DNA of 64,000 nt from Chthoniobacter flavus Ellin428 (lineage in GTDB: Bacteria > Verrucomicrobiota > Verrucomicrobiia > Chthoniobacterales > Chthoniobacteraceae). The position numbers and the translations under genes were made by a program. Location of the stretch: the NCBI RefSeq assembly GCF_000173075.1, contig NZ_ABVL01000018.1:62001-126000 (forward strand), read 5' to 3'. The notes beneath the pieces are model-generated. The model saw nothing but the letters and a program-made list of their open reading frames with translations. It did no database searches and was not told the origin of the DNA. This document shows positions 19,543 through 28,016 of the stretch, one piece after another (the stretch's first letter is position 1; each line of letters begins with the position of its first letter).

Positions 19543-20192
19543 CCGAAGATGTAACCCAAACCGCGCCGTGTTCGAATCCGCTCGTTGCCGATCTTTTTCC
19601 GCAAAGCGCAAATCGCGGAGTCGACCACGTTGCTCATCGGCGTGGCGAGATCATCGTAGATGTGCGTTTCGATCTCGGTGCGAGTGACGACCTGACCGGT
19701 GCGTGCCGCGAGGTATTCCAGGAGCCGATATTCCCGCGGAAGAAGGTCGACGATGTGTTCGCCCCGTTTGACGGTTTTGGAAGACGTGTTGAGTTCCAGA
19801 CCGGCCACACAAATCGAAGTGCTTTTCCCGCCGTAGGTGCGGCGACAAAGCGCGTGGACGCGGGCCAGGAGCTCTTCCAGGGCGAATGGTTTGACCAGGT
19901 AATCGTCGGCTCCATCCGCGAGGCCGCGCACGCGATCATCCACCGTATCCTTTGCCGTAAGCAGGAGGATGTGTGTATCCCGGCCCTTGGCCCGAAGTTG
20001 GCGAACGACGGAAAGGCCGTCGAGTTTGGGGAGCATGATATCGAGGACCACCGCGTCGTAGCTGTTCGTCTCGGCCAGCCAGAGTCCTTGCTCTCCATCG
20101 CCGGCGATGTCCACCGCGTAGCCAGATTTCCGCAGCGCCGCTCCGAGGGAGCGCTGCAATCGCGGGGAGTCTTCGACCAGGAGGACGCGCAT
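19539..20192 (-). CDS. OmpR-family response regulator
   Basis: 217 aa. The receiver domain has the acidic pocket VEDS, the phosphoacceptor Asp51 (VVLDIMLP), the Thr of LLLTAKD and the Lys of DYLVKPF. Residues about 125-217 form a winged helix (LLPREYRLLEYLAART, VDSAICALRKKIG, IRTRRGLGYIFG). It is translationally coupled to the sensor kinase downstream. The PepSY-like secreted protein gene lies upstream across a 363-bp spacer in the same direction and is a candidate target or modulator of the system. Confidence 0.94.
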   Translation of the reverse strand: MRVLLVEDSPRLQRSLGAALRKSGYAVDIAGDGEQGLWLAETNSYDAVVLDIMLPKLDGLSVVRQLRAKGRDTHILLLTAKDTVDDRVRGLADGADDYLVKPFALEELLARVHALCRRTYGGKSTSICVAGLELNTSSKTVKRGEHIVDLLPREYRLLEYLAARTGQVVTRTEIETHIYDDLATPMSNVVDSAICALRKKIGNERIRTRRGLGYIFG

Positions 20193-20555
20193 GAATCACT
20201 CTGACAAGAGAGACGGCCGCTTCAATCGGCAAATCCTGGCTGGGCCGCTGGTGCGGGTCGTTGCAGGACCAGGAAAACGCCGACTCCAATCAGGACCACC
20301 AAGACACCGGAGCAGAGGAAATGGGGGATTCAAAAAGGGCAGCGGCCCCGGGGGCCTCAGCATTACCCACATCTCGAAAGGGGAACAGAGAAGCTCGCGA
20401 ATCACTCAGATGACACGAATCGGGAAGGATTTCATCCGCGTCATGGGCGTGATTCGCAGGCAGTTCTTGTCTTTGTGGGAACCTCAAAAAGATGCGGGTA
20501 ATGCTTGGCCCGGAACAGTGCACACCGCCCCGGAGCCGTGCCGTTGAAAGAATGG
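20193..20555. other. Intergenic spacer with regulator promoter
   Basis: This 363-bp spacer lies between the regulator start and the stop of the PepSY-like gene, both on the minus strand. Apart from the inverted repeat at 20397-20457 I see no gene or recognised site. The promoter of the two-component operon should lie here. Confidence 0.5.
20397..20457. repeat. Imperfect inverted repeat
   Basis: Arms at 20397-20423 and 20431-20457 share a perfect outer nine bases (GCGAATCAC and its complement). They then continue with matching ATGAC and CG(G/A)AT blocks around a 7-nt loop. The sequence differs from the other intergenic hairpins of the window but has the same arm length and layout. Confidence 0.7.
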
Positions 20556-21047
20556 TTAGTCCTTCTTTCCGGTTTTGTTTTCGCGTTCGACCACCTTCCC
20601 GGCGCTCGAGAACACGACTTCCCGGCGCTTGGCATTTGCGGAGATCAGCGCCTCGTAAGTGGTTTTGCCGTCTTCCGTGACGCGTTCGAGTTTTTCGACT
20701 TTGCCGCCGGTGGCCTCCTTCTCAATCGCGGTGCGGACCGCTTCGGGAGCCGCGGATAGTTCGATGACGTCCTCCACGGCCAGGAGCTTGCCGGCCGCGT
20801 TGACACTCACCTCGCTGATCTTGCCAGCAGCCGATTTGATCTTCGCTTCAAAGGAGATTTTCCCGTTCTCCTCGTCCTGCTCGACCTTGACGATCTGGCC
20901 GCCAGCGGCGTGCTTCTCGAGCGCAGCGGCAGCCGCGGCCGGAAGGTCCGAGAGCTTGACCGCCTTTTCACTTTCTCCCGCTTTCACGGAAACCGGGATG
21001 GTGGTGAAGGCAGCCGCAAAAAGAGCGGCGATAATGTGGTTTTTCAT
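20556..21047 (-). CDS. Secreted PepSY-like protein with two repeats
   Basis: 163 aa from the Met at 21047, which starts a clean signal peptide (MKNHIIAALFAAAFTTIPVSVKA). The mature part contains two related units, about residues 30-95 and 96-160. Each has a helix (LPAAAAAALEKHAAGGQI; APEAVRTAIEKEATGGKV) followed by a beta-hairpin ending in G-K-x-x-x-E/Y-E-A-x-I. This is the PepSY-like pattern of periplasmic inhibitor or binding domains. PepSY proteins often sit next to two-component systems that react to metals or envelope stress, and such a system is immediately downstream. The lysine/glutamate-rich tail ends ENKTGKKD. Confidence 0.75.
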   Translation of the reverse strand: MKNHIIAALFAAAFTTIPVSVKAGESEKAVKLSDLPAAAAAALEKHAAGGQIVKVEQDEENGKISFEAKIKSAAGKISEVSVNAAGKLLAVEDVIELSAAPEAVRTAIEKEATGGKVEKLERVTEDGKTTYEALISANAKRREVVFSSAGKVVERENKTGKKD

Positions 21048-21261
21048 GATTCGTTTGTGATGGGTGTTTGAGGTTTCGCACGACGAAAGCGCCATGCGCA
21101 GTGGGCAGTGTTGCCAACTGGGAGAAATGCTACCCACGGAAGATGATCGGAAGATGACGCCGCCGAACTTTTTCCCTCGTCCTCCAAAGTTCCCCTCTTC
21201 GAGCCCGATTGCTCCGGTGCCTTGGCGTACCGCAGTCCTCGGGACGTTTCCCAGCGAACGC

Positions 21262-22278
21262 CTACTTCTTTTCCACGAGCCAGACGTTCTTGAAAAAGAC
21301 CGGGTGACCGTGCGCCTGGAGATAGATGCCCGCCGGCTCGGGACTTTCCTTGATCCCACCCGGGGTGGAATGCAGGATCTCAACATCGTCCAGCGTGGTC
21401 ACGCCGTTGAACTTCACCGTGCAACGCCCATTCTTCGTCTTGTTGCCGGCGGCGTCCCAACGCGCGGCGGTGAAATCGATGTCATAGGTCTGCCAGGTGA
21501 GCGTCGGGAAGCACATGTTGACCGTCGGAGTCACTTGCGCGTAGAGCACCCCGCAATCGTGCACGCCCTCGATGATCCCAAAGGAATCCAGCACTTGGAT
21601 TTCGTAACGTTGCTGGAGATAAACCCCGCTGTTCGGGCGCTGATAGATGGATTGCGTCTCCGGCATGTAAGAAATCATGAACTCGACGTGGAGGGTGAAG
21701 TCCTCGAACTTCCGCTTCGTCGTCGCGCCTTTGCCCTCGGACGTAATCCATTTATTTTCCGTCATCCGCGCGCCGGGTTCCCACTCATCGAGGTTCGTGC
21801 CGTCGAAGAGCACGATGGCGCCCGACGGGGCAGCGGCGCCGAGGGTCGGGCTTTTCCGAAGCACGCGCTTGAGTTCAAATTTCGCGCCCGTGTCGGTCTG
21901 GCCGGTAATGGTCTGGCCGTCGCAAGTGCCCTTGTAAACCTGGTCGATCACCACTTTGCCGCCCTCGAGCTGGGAGTCCGCGGGCGTCGTCGTGTCGGTG
22001 CTGGGTGCTTTCTGAATGATCGTTTTGCCGTCCCAGCCGGCGCCCGGCAGGCCGCCGACGAAAAACTCCGTGCGAAACTGCCCGTTGCCCAAGGCGCGTA
22101 CCTGGCCGCCGAGCCTGGCGTCCGCGCTGGCATATTCGCCCTGGAACTGGAAATCGGCATCCGTGTGGTCCGGATCGGAATACACTTTCAAGGCCGGTTT
22201 CGGCGTCGCGGGTTCAGCCGCGACGAGCGCGCTGGCGGAGAGCGAAACCAGGAGGAGAGAAAAGAGGGGGAATTTCAT
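21262..22278 (-). CDS. DUF1080 (3-keto-disaccharide hydrolase-type) secreted protein
   Basis: 338 aa with a signal peptide (MKFPLFSLLLVSLSASALVAA). Residues about 165-335 carry the DUF1080 signature order: LFDGTNLDEWEPG, DFTLHVEFMI, NSGVYLQQRYEIQVLDSFG, WQTYDIDFTAARWD, VKFNGVTTLDDVEI and PAGIYLQAHGHPVFFKNVWL. The fold is a concanavalin-like jelly roll. Members hydrolyse 3-keto-glycosides or bind glycans, and the family is strongly expanded in Planctomycetes and Verrucomicrobia. The N-terminal 150 residues are a separate domain of unknown role. The gene is monocistronic. Confidence 0.9.
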   Translation of the reverse strand: MKFPLFSLLLVSLSASALVAAEPATPKPALKVYSDPDHTDADFQFQGEYASADARLGGQVRALGNGQFRTEFFVGGLPGAGWDGKTIIQKAPSTDTTTPADSQLEGGKVVIDQVYKGTCDGQTITGQTDTGAKFELKRVLRKSPTLGAAAPSGAIVLFDGTNLDEWEPGARMTENKWITSEGKGATTKRKFEDFTLHVEFMISYMPETQSIYQRPNSGVYLQQRYEIQVLDSFGIIEGVHDCGVLYAQVTPTVNMCFPTLTWQTYDIDFTAARWDAAGNKTKNGRCTVKFNGVTTLDDVEILHSTPGGIKESPEPAGIYLQAHGHPVFFKNVWLVEKK

Positions 22279-22604
22279 GGTTAAGAGGGATGCGCGACAA
22301 GGGCGTCAGCCGTCGTTATACCGGCCCCTCATTCGTCGAAAAGAGAGAAATTGTCGCAAAAGTTGCCGAAATCGCTTTTCGATGGGAAAACGGAATCACC
22401 ACAAAGGCCACCGCCGGCCAAGGCAAAGGATTGAAGTCATCCGATGTCTATGAAAACGGGATCGGCAGCCAGCGAAGGAATCGACAGCCGAAGTGAGCAG
22501 AGGGGCAACGCAATGCCATTCGGGGCCAGCCATCCGTTACGTGGAGCGCGACGAGTCCGCCTGCGCCGAAGGCGTTGAATCGCCCAGCCCAGCGGGGAGA
22601 TTCA
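22279..22604. other. Intergenic spacer, nothing recognised
   Basis: This 326-bp spacer lies upstream of the DUF1080 gene and downstream of the membrane protein of the PadR pair. It holds the DUF1080 promoter. Small open frames on the plus strand have no domain features. Confidence 0.4.
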
Positions 22605-23231
22605 TCAGGCACACTCCCGTTGGCCCTGGTCGAGCCCGCTGACGACGGCGGGAAATGCCACCGGCGGGAGCATCGCCCAAAGGAAAACGACGGCAAATTG
22701 CCCCGACGTGAGCTCCAAGTCAGGCAGAATGAACCGCGCAAAAACGACCAGCCAGGCTACTACAGATACGCAGCTGGCGACGACGATGCCCGACCGAACG
22801 GCCTGGTTGGCGATGTAGCCCATCACGGCGGGAGCCAGTCGCCAAATGGCAGAGGCGACGCCAAGGGTAACGGCGAGGCCGATGATTCCTAGGATGAGGT
22901 CCTGGTGCGAAGGTTCAGCCCTCCAAAGTTGGCGCAGCTGCAGCACCGTGTAGGCCACCAATTCCAAGGAATAGCCGATCACACCCCATCTGCGCCATTG
23001 GACAGCAGTGGGCGAGTTCACCTTGGCGAACTCCGCTCGAAGGGCTTCCGTCGAGCCGATCTGGCTGACGGCGGACTCGAAGGCCTCCGGTGCGGCCATG
23101 CCCGAGCGCATTTGCCGGGCCATCTCCTCTCGCAGATGGCTTTCCAATTCGTCGAGGAGTGCGTCCGTCTGAATACCGGCCGACAGCATCTGCTGTCGCC
23201 ACGCGGTGATCGATTGCTGGAGGTCAAACAT
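22605..23231 (-). CDS. Permease-prefix-like membrane protein paired with PadR regulator
   Basis: 208 aa from the ATG at 23231, which overlaps the end of the PadR gene by 8 nt. Residues 1-75 (FDLQQSITAWRQQM, LLDELESHLREEMARQM, AFESAVSQIGS) match the helical prefix domain found at the N-terminus of PadR-associated permeases. About four hydrophobic segments follow (residues about 88-105, 115-135, 145-165, 175-200), but no ABC or FtsX-like domain. Such proteins are thought to control or assemble with transporters under PadR control. Here the transporter part is absent, so it may act as a stand-alone membrane partner of the regulator. Confidence 0.72.
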   Translation of the reverse strand: MFDLQQSITAWRQQMLSAGIQTDALLDELESHLREEMARQMRSGMAAPEAFESAVSQIGSTEALRAEFAKVNSPTAVQWRRWGVIGYSLELVAYTVLQLRQLWRAEPSHQDLILGIIGLAVTLGVASAIWRLAPAVMGYIANQAVRSGIVVASCVSVVAWLVVFARFILPDLELTSGQFAVVFLWAMLPPVAFPAVVSGLDQGQRECA

Positions 23232-23571
23232 ACGATTGGTGGCCGAAGCCGGTAAGGACGGCATGGACGATGGCCCAATGTTCGCGATGCTCGGCCAGGG
23301 CCTTTTTGCCGGGCTGCTTGAGGGAATAGTACTTTCGCTTGCGGCCGCTTTCGGCCTCGACCCAGCGGGACTTGATCTGACCCTTGCGCTCGAGGCGATG
23401 GAGGACGGGGTAAAGCATGCCATCGGTCCATTCCATGCGGTTTTGAGAACGGGTCTTGATCTCCTGGATGATGGCGTAGCCGTAGCTTTCGCCTTCGGCG
23501 AGGATGGAAAGAATGAGCGGTTCCGCGGAAGCCGCGACGAGTTCCTTGCGAAGCATAGGACCATAATGCAT
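23224..23571 (-). CDS. PadR-family transcriptional regulator
   Basis: 115 aa as drawn. The winged-helix signature is complete: EPLILSILAEGESYGYAIIQEI, MEWTDGMLYPVLHRLERKG and KRKYYSLKQPGKKAL. The Met at residue 6 (23556, MLRKELVAAS) is an equally likely start, because the palindrome at 23566-23586 overlaps the first ATG and because family members usually begin about 15 residues before LILS. No clear ribosome-binding site helps decide. It probably represses its own promoter and the coupled membrane protein gene. PadR proteins respond to small phenolics or other ligands; the inducer here is unknown. Confidence 0.9.
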   Translation of the reverse strand: MHYGPMLRKELVAASAEPLILSILAEGESYGYAIIQEIKTRSQNRMEWTDGMLYPVLHRLERKGQIKSRWVEAESGRKRKYYSLKQPGKKALAEHREHWAIVHAVLTGFGHQSYV

Positions 23572-23610
23572 AGCATTTCTATGTATCGCAAATCATTTTT
23601 AATAAATGAT
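23566..23610 (-). promoter_or_regulatory. Two adjacent palindromes, candidate PadR operators
   Basis: The first dyad has arms at 23566-23573 and 23579-23586 (ATGCATAG/CTATGTAT, 7 of 8 paired, 5-nt spacer). The second has perfect 7-bp arms at 23592-23598 and 23604-23610 (ATCATTT/AAATGAT, 5-nt spacer). Both are AT-rich in a GC-rich genome and sit right at the start of the PadR gene, as expected for autoregulation. The match to PadR sites is by position and symmetry only. Confidence 0.5.
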
Positions 23611-23634
23611 GCCTGGTGGGAGTGTCGCCGGACC

Positions 23635-24129
23635 CTATCTCAGTTCCAAAAGTAATTCTTCGATCTCCTCGCCGCGGGCGTTGGCAAAACCTTTCGACGC
23701 GCTGATCAGCGCAAAGCCGTTCTTTTCCAGGATCCGGCGTGAGGCCATGTTGTCTTTGGCCACGCGGGCATAGATGGGGCGAATTTTCTGAACGTGCGCC
23801 AGGAAATCCGCCAGCGATCGATTGGCCAGGCCGTGTCCCCAAAATTCTTTCCCAAGCCAATACGTCACCTCACACCGGTCGTCTTCCCAATAACTCATGA
23901 CATGCCCGACAACGTGCTGATCATCGGATAGTCCATCATAGACACAGTCGTCGACTGGCTCCGCAATGGGCGCTTCAACCTCCGCTTCTGGGGTGGACTC
24001 GCCCTGGCCATCCTCATCGCCAGCCGTACCCCCCTGTCCGCCGCTGCAGCGGGCCCAGCGGGATTTATTTTTTTGAAGCGATGGTTCTCGAACCTCCCCT
24101 GAAGCAGTTACAGATAAAGCAACCGACAT
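23635..24129 (-). CDS. GNAT acetyltransferase, probably N-terminally degraded
   Basis: The last 85 residues follow the GNAT fold closely: VVGHVMSYWEDDRCEVTYWLG, the acetyl-CoA loop region FWGHGLANRSLADFL, then IYARVAKDNMASRRILEKNGF. The first 65 residues (SGGQGGTAGDEDGQGESTPEAEVEAP) are low-complexity and unlike the N-terminal strands of the family. Either the start lies further in or the N-terminal third has been lost or replaced. Related enzymes acetylate ribosomal proteins or small molecules (RimJ/RimL-like). The gene stands alone. Confidence 0.5.
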   Translation of the reverse strand: MSVALSVTASGEVREPSLQKNKSRWARCSGGQGGTAGDEDGQGESTPEAEVEAPIAEPVDDCVYDGLSDDQHVVGHVMSYWEDDRCEVTYWLGKEFWGHGLANRSLADFLAHVQKIRPIYARVAKDNMASRRILEKNGFALISASKGFANARGEEIEELLLELR

Positions 24130-24210
24130 GCCGGATGTTCTTCTCCGCGGCGGACTTCCGCGTTTTGCTTGTTTTGGCGGGCGCTGTTGTTAAGTCTATT
24201 ACCACTTTCG

Positions 24211-25044
24211 ATGGCTGAATTAGAAAATCCGCAGGCGTTCCCGGACAAAACGCCGTCGCCGGTTCCGACAAAAAGCAAGAACCCCAACCGAATCCGGCGC
24301 ATCATCTTCGCGCCTTTTACCCTCGTCGCTTATCTCGTCCGAGGTAAGTCGAATATCGACGAGATCGTCGTCTACTCCGCGCCGCGCGCGTTTTATCTCT
24401 GGATCGTGATCGCGGTCGGTTTCGCCTTGAAATTTCTCGTCCCGCTCTATCTCAGCGCCAGCGCCGGCGCGTGGATATTCATTACCACGCTGGTCTTTTT
24501 CATCCTCGCGCTACTCTACGACATGAGCCTGAAGAAGCTGGCGCTCTGGGTGCTGGTGATCGCAGCGCTGTGGCTCCTTTGTAAGTATCTGGAGAACCTT
24601 CGCGACATCGTGATTCTCGGCCCGATCGTGCATCACTTCGCGATGCTCGACCCGCAATATGACCACGGCACCGTCACAGTGCTCTGCTGGCTGCTGCTCA
24701 TTCCGTGGGTTTGCTCGCTCTTCGAGATGCGCTTCGACCGGAAGAAGAAGTTCAGCCCGAATGAAATCGCGGAATTTCACTTTGGAGAAGGCTCGGAGCT
24801 GACCGATCGCTCGGGCCTGCGCTTCGTGACGAAATATCGCGACGTGCTTGAAACCGTGCTGAGTTTCGGTGGTGGCGACCTGCTCGCGGTGGATAATCAT
24901 CAGACCGTGATCAAGCGCTACGAGAACATCATCGGCCTGTGGTTCTACTGGGAGAAACTCGACCGGGTCCTCCACCAGCGGGCGACCTTGCTGGACGACG
25001 AAGCCGCGAAGGATCAGGCCGCCGGGGATCAACCCGCGCTCTAA
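24211..25044 (+). CDS. Polytopic membrane protein, unknown function
   Basis: 277 aa from the ATG at 24211; an upstream TTG at 24169 is less likely. A short basic N-terminus is followed by hydrophobic helices at about residues 63-83, 88-108, 113-132 and 160-180. A soluble C-terminal half contains RFDRKKKFSPNEIAEFHFGEG and NIIGLWFYWEKLDRVLHQR. No family was recognised. The downstream gene at 25098 encodes another small membrane protein in the same direction, so the two may work together. The tail is acidic and alanine-rich. Confidence 0.6.
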   Translation: MAELENPQAFPDKTPSPVPTKSKNPNRIRRIIFAPFTLVAYLVRGKSNIDEIVVYSAPRAFYLWIVIAVGFALKFLVPLYLSASAGAWIFITTLVFFILALLYDMSLKKLALWVLVIAALWLLCKYLENLRDIVILGPIVHHFAMLDPQYDHGTVTVLCWLLLIPWVCSLFEMRFDRKKKFSPNEIAEFHFGEGSELTDRSGLRFVTKYRDVLETVLSFGGGDLLAVDNHQTVIKRYENIIGLWFYWEKLDRVLHQRATLLDDEAAKDQAAGDQPAL

Positions 25045-25097
25045 TCATTCCATCCGCAGGGGGAGCATCGTCTGCTTGACCCTAGCAACGCATCGTC

Positions 25098-25718
25098 ATG
25101 CCCTATCAACTTCTACTCATGGCGCCGCGGACCCGCCGGGTCCTCGGCCTGCCCGCGGGCAGCATCCGCGCGCTCCTCACGCTCATGACCGTCGGCTTCA
25201 TCATCGTGCAAACCGCCCGCGGCCGGCGCATCAGCCTGCTCTGGTTCGAGTCCCTCATCATCGTCCTCGCGCACTACTTCGCGCACCGGCGTTTTGTGGC
25301 GCTTTCGCCCGCGCTGATTCAAAAGCTGACCGCGGAAGACTTGCTCGAAGACGAACCGCACCCGCTCTTTCTGCCGCGGCACTCCCTGCGGACGGTGATC
25401 GTGTTGGCCTTCGTCGCCCTGGCGATCTATCTCGGTTGCGAGGGGCGTCTGCGCGATCCCGTCGGAATACCCGTATTAGTCAGCGTGGGTTCGTACTTCC
25501 TGGGCATCGGCTTCGGCGCCATCGCCACGCGGTTTGTGAAAGGAAAGCCCGTCAAGGGAGCATCGTGGTTTGATGATTTGAAGGCGATCATCACCCTGCT
25601 CGCCGTCGCCCTGGCCATCGCCGTGCAACTCTTCAACTGGCAGGATGTCATTCCCTACAGCGACAAGCTCGAGGCGTTGCCACTCGCCTTGATGCTCTTC
25701 TATTTCGGTTCGCGCTGA
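25098..25718 (+). CDS. Small polytopic membrane protein, unknown function
   Basis: 206 aa. Hydrophobic segments lie at about residues 24-40, 47-63, 97-113, 124-142, 160-178 and 192-203. LGLPAGSIRALLTLMTVGFI near the N-terminus is a recurrent type of motif in uncharacterised bacterial inner-membrane proteins. The gene lies 53 bp downstream of the 277-aa membrane protein and 25 bp upstream of a glycosyltransferase, so it may belong to a surface-glycan operon running from 24211 to 27992. Confidence 0.6.
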   Translation: MPYQLLLMAPRTRRVLGLPAGSIRALLTLMTVGFIIVQTARGRRISLLWFESLIIVLAHYFAHRRFVALSPALIQKLTAEDLLEDEPHPLFLPRHSLRTVIVLAFVALAIYLGCEGRLRDPVGIPVLVSVGSYFLGIGFGAIATRFVKGKPVKGASWFDDLKAIITLLAVALAIAVQLFNWQDVIPYSDKLEALPLALMLFYFGSR

Positions 25719-25743
25719 GCTGAGCTTCTCGCGAACCCCTTTC

Positions 25744-27252
25744 ATGAATTCAGCCATCGTCAGTATCTGCGTTTTGACCTACGGGGATTATATGGGTTTG
25801 GTCCGCCGATGCATCGAGTCCGTTCAGCAGCACTGTCCGCGCACGGAGTATCGCCTGCTCGTCGCGGCTAATTCGCCCGGACCGGAAACCAGGGATTACC
25901 TCGAGACACTCCACGCGTCGGGAGACATCGATACGCTGATTTGCAGCGAGGAGAATGTGAACAAGTGCCCGATGATGCGGCGCCTGTTTGCCGAAGTGCA
26001 GACGGAATACATTTGGTGGTTCGATGACGATTCGTGGATTGAGAATGCGGAGACCTTTTCCAAATGGATGGATGCCGCGCGCACGGCTTCGCCGGAGACG
26101 ATGATGTGGGGCCGTGTCTACTATGTGAGCCACGAACATGAGTTTTGTTACGGGCGCGATGCGGTGGAATGGGTCCGGCGCGCGGAATGGTTTGCGGGCA
26201 AAGAGCCGCCCTCCTGGCAACCGGGTGGCAAAGACGTATTCGAATACGAGGGCCGGGAGAGCGGTGATGGGCGGTGGTTCTTCGTCGCGGGCGGATGCTG
26301 GCTGATCAAGACCAAAGCAGTGCGTGCGCTCGACTGGCCAGACCGGCGCCTGGTGAAAGAAGGCGACGATGTTTATCTCAGCGAAGCGCTCCGCCAAAAT
26401 GGCTGGCAGATGCAGAATATGGGTCCGGCCAATGGCGTGGCGATCAACGATCACGGCCGGCGCGGCATCCATCGCGAGACCGGACGCATCGTGGAAGAAA
26501 CCAAGCGGACGCATCCGGTGGAAGTGGTCGTGGTGAACTGGCGTCGGCCGGATAATGTGCGGCGCATCGTGGAAGCTTTTCGCCGGCAGGGAAGATTCTG
26601 CTCGGTGACCGTGATTGATGCCGCGGACCAACCGGAGTACGCGCTTCCCAAGGACGTCCTGCGCATGGCCCACCGGCATTTCGTCTTCGGCCATAATTTC
26701 GGCTCCTTCAATCGCTTCGTCCCCTGCCTCGGCTACATGGCGCCGTACACGCTTTTTCACGATGACGATCTGTTGCCCGGACCCAATGCCGTCGAGCATC
26801 TCCTCCTCTGCGCGGCCGAATATCCGCACTTTTCGGTGATGGGAGAATTCGGCCGGCATATTTCGCCAGACGGCCAGGAACTCGTCCATGACAGGCAACG
26901 CTCACCCCGGAGGGTCCTGCCGGTCGATTTCCTCGTCCGCTCCTATTTCATTCGCACGGCCAATTTGAAGCACATCTTTCTCGCCGCCGCGGCGCTCGGC
27001 ATTCATCGCGTGGAGTGCGAGGACGACCTGCTGATGTGCATGTCGATTCAACGCGCGACCAAATACCCGTGCGTCGTCACCCGCGACGGCGGCAGAGATA
27101 CTTCCCTCGCGATGGAGCATCTGCCGGAACCGCATGCCCTCTGGCACCGGAGTGACCATTTTTCGCGGCGGGCGGATTTCATTCGCGCGCAGATGGAGGC
27201 GGGTTGGAAACCGCTGCAGGCCGATGCCCCTGGTGCCATGGTGAATCCATGA
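25744..27252 (+). CDS. Glycosyltransferase with two GT2-like (GT-A) domains
   Basis: 502 aa. The first GT-A domain begins VSICVLTYGDYMGLVRRCIESV and has the metal-binding triplet in WWFDDDSW (Asp94-96) plus GGCWLIKTKAVRAL. The second begins at about residue 262 with VEVVVVNWRRPDNVRRIVEAF and has YTLFHDDDLLPG with Asp340-342. Two catalytic sites in one chain suggest a transferase that adds two sugars or polymerises alternating units. There is no transmembrane segment, so it is cytoplasmic or peripheral. Its stop overlaps the start of the pyruvyl transferase gene (ATGA), tying it to cell-surface polysaccharide assembly. Confidence 0.82.
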   Translation: MNSAIVSICVLTYGDYMGLVRRCIESVQQHCPRTEYRLLVAANSPGPETRDYLETLHASGDIDTLICSEENVNKCPMMRRLFAEVQTEYIWWFDDDSWIENAETFSKWMDAARTASPETMMWGRVYYVSHEHEFCYGRDAVEWVRRAEWFAGKEPPSWQPGGKDVFEYEGRESGDGRWFFVAGGCWLIKTKAVRALDWPDRRLVKEGDDVYLSEALRQNGWQMQNMGPANGVAINDHGRRGIHRETGRIVEETKRTHPVEVVVVNWRRPDNVRRIVEAFRRQGRFCSVTVIDAADQPEYALPKDVLRMAHRHFVFGHNFGSFNRFVPCLGYMAPYTLFHDDDLLPGPNAVEHLLLCAAEYPHFSVMGEFGRHISPDGQELVHDRQRSPRRVLPVDFLVRSYFIRTANLKHIFLAAAALGIHRVECEDDLLMCMSIQRATKYPCVVTRDGGRDTSLAMEHLPEPHALWHRSDHFSRRADFIRAQMEAGWKPLQADAPGAMVNP

Positions 27253-27992
27253 CCTTTCAAGTCCACCGCTACCGCAAGACCTGGAACATCGGCGATGCGA
27301 TCCAGACCATCGCGCTCGAGCGACTATTGCCCGCGGTGAGTTATGTCTGGCGGGATCTCGATACCCCCGCGGAAGATATCCCTTTCATCGTCAATGGCTG
27401 GCTGGGCAATAACCAACCTCCGGTCACCAATCCGAATTGCCTCTTCGCCGGCGTGTATGTGCATAGCAACGAGCATAACTATCGCTGGATCGGCAATTCA
27501 CGTTTCTCCGAGGTCGGCGCGCGTGACCCGGCGACCGTGATGTGGTGTGCCGACCGGAAGATTCGCGCCACCCTCATCGGTTGCGCGACGCTGTCTTTCG
27601 ATCCCTACACCGGTCCGCGTAGTGGCATTTATGCGGTCGATGCGAAAGGCGCGGAAGGCACCGCGATCTGCCACGATATCGGCGACATGGAGTGGGACGC
27701 GCAATTGAGCCTGGCCCGCGAGTTACTCCAGCGCTACCGGTGCGCCGAGCTGGTCACCACTTCGCGACTGCATGTCGCCCTCCCCTGTCTCGCCTTTGGG
27801 ACGCCGGTCATCATTCAGGATCCGATGCGCTGGGGAAACCGCGAACGCAATCGCCGCTTTTCCATCCTCGATGCCGTCGGCGCGCGCTACGACACGCCGT
27901 TCGTGCAGGACGTGTCCGCCTGGCGCCAGCGCTATATCTCCTTCCTCGAGCGCCACTTGGGAATTCGCATCACTCCCAGGCCCTTCGTCTGA
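27249..27992 (+). CDS. Polysaccharide pyruvyl transferase family protein
   Basis: 247 aa. It starts with an ATG overlapping the stop of the double-domain glycosyltransferase. Family features are the NIGDAIQTIALERLLP start, CLFAGVYVHSN, GARDPATV, CHDIGDMEWDAQLSLARELLQRY and the late ELVTTSRLHVALPCLAFGTPVI with the conserved Ser-Arg-Leu-His. Members transfer pyruvate from PEP to a hexose of an exopolysaccharide, forming a ketal. It is shorter than the classical 300-350 aa proteins but retains both halves. The substrate is presumably the sugar added by the preceding enzyme. Confidence 0.83.
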   Translation: MTFQVHRYRKTWNIGDAIQTIALERLLPAVSYVWRDLDTPAEDIPFIVNGWLGNNQPPVTNPNCLFAGVYVHSNEHNYRWIGNSRFSEVGARDPATVMWCADRKIRATLIGCATLSFDPYTGPRSGIYAVDAKGAEGTAICHDIGDMEWDAQLSLARELLQRYRCAELVTTSRLHVALPCLAFGTPVIIQDPMRWGNRERNRRFSILDAVGARYDTPFVQDVSAWRQRYISFLERHLGIRITPRPFV

Positions 27993-28016
27993 GCCGCGAC
28001 GGCCTTCATTCGAAAA

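Noticed and set aside
23950..24103. Plus-strand hydrophobic reading frame opposite the N-terminal part of the GNAT gene
   Set aside because: It lacks a start codon, is only about 50 codons long and has no neighbours or family likeness.
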